In this document: positions 61,342 through 64,000 of the stretch, one piece after another
Position numbering within the stretch: position 1 is the first letter of the stretch
Layout: each line of letters starts with the position of its first letter
NCBI RefSeq assembly: GCF_002019855.1
Contig: NZ_CM007717.1
Span: 6,581,750 to 6,645,749 of the forward strand
From: Streptomyces antibioticus
GTDB taxonomy: Bacteria; Actinomycetota; Actinomycetes; Streptomycetales; Streptomycetaceae
Direction: 5' to 3'
Length of the DNA: 64,000 bases
Program-made: the position numbers and the translations under genes
The notes under the pieces: generated by a model
Databases searched by the model: none
Seen by the model: the letters and a program-made list of their open reading frames with translations, nothing else
Told to the model about the DNA's origin: nothing

Positions 61342-62205
61342 TTGACGTACGGGAGCAGGCTGCGGGAGCGGATCGCGGACCCGGGCACGACCCCGCTGAT
61401 CGGCGTGTACGACATGTACTCGGCGTCGATCGCGGCGCAGCACTACGACGGCATGTTCGTCTCCGGCTTCGGCTTCGCGGCCTCGTACTACGGGCTGCCG
61501 GACATCGGATTCATCGCCTGGCCGGACATGATGGCGTTCGTGCAGCGCTTGCGGGGCGCGTTCCCGGCCCACCATCTGCTGGTCGACATCGACGACGGCT
61601 ACGTCGATCCCGAGGTCGCCTGCCATGTGGTGGAGGGCCTGGAGCGGATCGGCGCGTCCGGTGTCGTCCTGGAGGACCAGCAGCGGCCCCGTCGCTGCGG
61701 GCATGCCGACGGCAAGCAGGTGCTGCCGCTGCACGAGTACCTCGCCAAGCTGGAGTTGGTGCTCGCGACCCGCCGGGACCTGGTCGTCGTGGCCCGCACC
61801 GACGCCACCGACGAGGACGACATCCTGCACCGCGCCGAGACCCTCGCCGCCACCGACGCGGACGTGGTCCTGGTCGACGGCGTCCGCAGCGTGGAGTGGA
61901 TCCGGCGGATCCGGAAGGTCGTCGGCGACAAGCCGTTGCTCTTCAACCAGATCGCGGGCGGCAAGTCCCCGCGCCTCTCCCTGACCGAACTCGCCGAACT
62001 CGGCGTGGACGTGGCGATCTACAGCACCCCGTGCCTGTTCGCCGCCCACCAGGCCGTGCACTCCGCGCTCACCGAACTCCGGCGCACCGACGGCCGGTTG
62101 CCGGCGTCGGACGCCACGGACGCGGTCGGCGTGCGCACCGCCACCCAACTGCTGGAACGCAACATCGCGCGCCGTCGGCCGGTGGTGCGGGAGGCCGGCG
62201 TCTGA
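61342..62205 (+). CDS. Isocitrate lyase/PEP mutase superfamily enzyme
   Basis: The 287-residue TIM-barrel enzyme has VDIDDGYVD (metal-binding Asp), VVLEDQQRPRRCGHADGK (with the Cys of the RCGH signature, marking lyases) and TDATDEDD. The group makes or breaks C-C or C-P bonds in small acids such as 2-methylisocitrate, oxaloacetate or phosphonopyruvate. TTG at 61342 is used, with ggagga 9 nt upstream; no ATG gives the right N terminus. The exact reaction is not clear. Confidence 0.83.
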   Translation: MTYGSRLRERIADPGTTPLIGVYDMYSASIAAQHYDGMFVSGFGFAASYYGLPDIGFIAWPDMMAFVQRLRGAFPAHHLLVDIDDGYVDPEVACHVVEGLERIGASGVVLEDQQRPRRCGHADGKQVLPLHEYLAKLELVLATRRDLVVVARTDATDEDDILHRAETLAATDADVVLVDGVRSVEWIRRIRKVVGDKPLLFNQIAGGKSPRLSLTELAELGVDVAIYSTPCLFAAHQAVHSALTELRRTDGRLPASDATDAVGVRTATQLLERNIARRRPVVREAGV

Positions 62206-62231
62206 GACGGGACGGGACCCCCAGGCATGGA

Positions 62232-62795
62232 TCAGCGTGCGCGGGCAGGCGGCGGTGCCGTGCTCGCCCGTTCCACGAGCCGGGTCGACAGTTCGGTCCT
62301 GGTCCCCTCCGGGCACTCCCCGTCCATCATCCGCACCAGCAGCCGCAGGGCCGTGGCCGCCATCTCCGCCAGCGGCTGCCGGACGGTGGTCAGGGCGGGA
62401 GCGGCCCAGCGAGACTCCGGCAGATCGTCGAAGCCGACCACGCTGATGTCGTAGGGAATCCTCAACCCCCGTTCCAGCACTGCCCGGTACACGCCGAGGG
62501 CCATGCGGTCGGAGCAGACGAAGACGGCCGTCGGCGGGTCCGGCAGGTCGAGGAGTTCCCGCGTCCGGCGGTGGGCGGTCGACTCGTCGAAGGGCACCAC
62601 CAGGTCGACCAGGCGGGGCGGTTTCGTCTGGTCGAAGCGCGGCCTGCGGGCATAGCCGAGCCGGTTCAGCGCCTCCGTGACCCGGCGTCGGGTCTCGGGG
62701 GCCACGTCCTCGCGTCCGTTGACCACCTTGGACGCGGTCGGCACGGACACCCCCGCCTCGCGCGCCACCACGGCCAGGGTCGGTCCGGTCGTCAT
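62232..62795 (-). CDS. LacI-family regulator with internal deletion of the ligand domain
   Basis: The 187-residue protein has an intact LacI helix-turn-helix and hinge (about 1-60: TLAVVAREAGVSVPTASKVV, REDVAPETRRRVTEALNRLG), then VDLVVPFDES, which is the start of the sugar-binding domain, followed directly by TAHRRTRELLDLPDPPTAVF from its C-terminal subdomain. Normal members have about 330 residues, so roughly 110-140 are missing in frame. The remaining C-terminal subdomain reads on to the end. It may still bind DNA but is unlikely to respond to sugar. The ATG at 62795 is used. Confidence 0.82.
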   Translation of the reverse strand: MTTGPTLAVVAREAGVSVPTASKVVNGREDVAPETRRRVTEALNRLGYARRPRFDQTKPPRLVDLVVPFDESTAHRRTRELLDLPDPPTAVFVCSDRMALGVYRAVLERGLRIPYDISVVGFDDLPESRWAAPALTTVRQPLAEMAATALRLLVRMMDGECPEGTRTELSTRLVERASTAPPPARAR

Positions 62796-62863
62796 GCCCG
62801 CACCGCCGCCGTGTGCGCTCTGCTCATCATGCAGGACCACCTCTCCGACCCCGTGTGAAAGCA

Positions 62864-62880
62864 TAGAAAGCGCTTGCTAT
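62864..62880. promoter_or_regulatory. LacI-type operator
   Basis: The palindromic core aagcgctt in tagaaagcgcttgctat is a typical LacI-family half-site pair. It lies about 70 bp upstream of the LacI gene and just beyond the stop of the dehydrogenase, so autoregulation is expected. Confidence 0.65.
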
Positions 62881-62934
62881 CCTAGGTCGGCCGTCGTGGC
62901 ACGTGAAGAGACCGTGCGGCGGATGTGCTCGATG

Positions 62935-63951
62935 TCAGGCGACCCGGGTGAGATCCGCACGCCGTACCCGGTGCGCGAGCGGCAGCCCCGCCGTGACGCG
63001 GTCGAGTTCGTCGGCGACGATCCCGCCCATGCGCTGGAGTTCGTTGCCGAGGGAGCCCGCGATGTGCGGGGTGAGGAAGACGTTGGGCAGGCGGTAGAGC
63101 GGGGAATCGGCGGGCAGGGGCTCGGGTTCGGTGACGTCCAGGATGGCGTGCAGGCGGCCGGAGACGAGTTCGTCGACGAGCGCGCTGTGGTCGACGAGGG
63201 CGCCGCGCGAGGTGTTGATCAGGACGCCGCCGTCGCGGATGAGCCCGAGCCGGGCCCGGTTCAGCAGATGCCGGGTCTCGGGGATGTCCGGCGCGTGCAG
63301 CGTGACGATGTCGCTGAGCCGCAGCAGATCCTCCAGCGGCAGGAGCCGGGCCCCGAGGTCGGCCGCCTCCCCGGGGTCCAGGTAGGGGTCGTGGAGGAGG
63401 ACCTCCAGGTCGTGCGGGCGCAGAAGGCGCAGGAGCCGACGCCCGATGCGCGAGGCGCCGACGACCCCGACGCGGCGGCCGTGGTTGCCGGTGGCGGCGG
63501 TCCGGTCGGGCGTGGGCGGCGTGTGGGTGCGGCGGTAGCGGTCGCGATGGCCGAGCGCGTCCTTGCCGGCGAGAAGGATCATGGCCAGGGTGTACTCGGC
63601 GACCGGGACGGCGTTGGCGGTGACCGCGCTGGAGACGCTCACCCCGCGATCCCAGAGGGCCTCGCCGACGAGTGAGCGGACGGAGCCCGCCGCGTGCAGG
63701 ACCGTGCGCAGCCGGGGCGCGACGGCCAGGGCGTCCGCGTCCAGGCGGGGGCAGCCCCAGCCGGTGATCAGGATCTCGGCGTCGGATAGGGCCGGGCGCG
63801 CGGTCGTGCCCGTGAAGTCGCGGACGACGAGCGTGGGGTCGATGTCCGCCGCGCGCCGCAACCGGGCCATCAGGGGTGGCGGGAACAGCAGCGGCAGATG
63901 CACCGGATCCATGGCGAACACGGCCCTGGGTGGCGGCGGGGCGTCGGGCAT
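62935..63951 (-). CDS. D-2-hydroxyacid dehydrogenase
   Basis: The 338-residue protein has the catalytic triad of the family: Arg in NTSRGALVDH, Glu in LDVTEPEPLP and His in LTPHIAGSLG. The NAD-binding motif is VGVVGASRIGRRLL. It reduces a 2-keto acid, such as glyoxylate or hydroxypyruvate, or oxidises the hydroxyacid. The ATG at 63951 has gggaggg upstream. It precedes the damaged LacI gene on the same strand, perhaps a relic of a sugar-acid catabolic locus. Confidence 0.92.
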   Translation of the reverse strand: MPDAPPPPRAVFAMDPVHLPLLFPPPLMARLRRAADIDPTLVVRDFTGTTARPALSDAEILITGWGCPRLDADALAVAPRLRTVLHAAGSVRSLVGEALWDRGVSVSSAVTANAVPVAEYTLAMILLAGKDALGHRDRYRRTHTPPTPDRTAATGNHGRRVGVVGASRIGRRLLRLLRPHDLEVLLHDPYLDPGEAADLGARLLPLEDLLRLSDIVTLHAPDIPETRHLLNRARLGLIRDGGVLINTSRGALVDHSALVDELVSGRLHAILDVTEPEPLPADSPLYRLPNVFLTPHIAGSLGNELQRMGGIVADELDRVTAGLPLAHRVRRADLTRVA

Positions 63952-64000
63952 GACCCTCCCGGAGGCCGGGGTAAGCGGGGAAGCGGTGAAGGGGAGGAGG

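Overview
The window is high-GC actinobacterial DNA and almost certainly Streptomyces. It carries a two-domain geosmin synthase, a gamma-butyrolactone (A-factor type) synthase with two receptor-family regulators, a subtilisin-inhibitor-like protein, frequent GTG/TTG starts, ATGA/GTGA gene overlaps and very rare TTA codons. Gene calls rest on translated motifs, start context and neighbours; no database search was possible.

Layout. 1-2.7 kb: butyrolactone signalling island (receptor-like TetR, AfsA-type synthase with an in-frame TTA codon, second TetR with a basic composition) and candidate ARE operators. 2.7-11.4 kb: DUF89 phosphatase, geosmin synthase, multicopper oxidase, PDZ protein, M24 aminopeptidase, and an APH-fold protein that has lost its catalytic residues. 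11.4-22.3 kb: glycogen-to-trehalose genes treZ, treY and glgX, interrupted by an FHA protein and two M14 zinc carboxypeptidase paralogues, one translationally coupled to a secreted SSI-type protease inhibitor; GC-rich repeats occupy two of the gaps. 22.5-27.8 kb: secreted protein plus a half-size copper amine oxidase, SAV2148-type HEPN protein, DEDDh exonuclease and an APH kinase.

27.9-31.7 kb is a decayed region: an intact macrolide-type glycosyltransferase with a probable leaderless promoter, followed by a partial degenerate copy of the same kinase/glycosyltransferase divergent locus. About 2 kb separates the two halves of that copy. It contains an intact IS630-family element with TA target duplication, an HTTM-like remnant and a frameshifted ORF.

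33.3-42.7 kb is a complete assimilatory sulfur operon on the minus strand: Cys-containing leader peptide, sulfite reductase, a small zinc-ribbon protein, cysH, cysC, cysD, cysN, ssuABC-type transporter and sirohydrochlorin chelatase. 42.9-53 kb holds regulators and enzymes: GNAT, secreted protein, GAF regulator with a TTA codon, AidB-like acyl-CoA dehydrogenase, BrkB-like membrane protein, NmrA-like reductase with divergent AraC regulator, a second AraC protein and VOC.

53.4-59.1 kb is an accessory cluster: XRE regulator coupled to a stand-alone peptide deformylase, divergent from four overlapping glycosyltransferase-like genes, with a P-loop kinase at the far end. It is the best candidate here for an uncharacterised system. 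59.2-64 kb: VOC, Nudix, lipoprotein, an isocitrate-lyase/PEP-mutase family enzyme, a LacI regulator that has lost most of its ligand-binding domain, and a D-2-hydroxyacid dehydrogenase.
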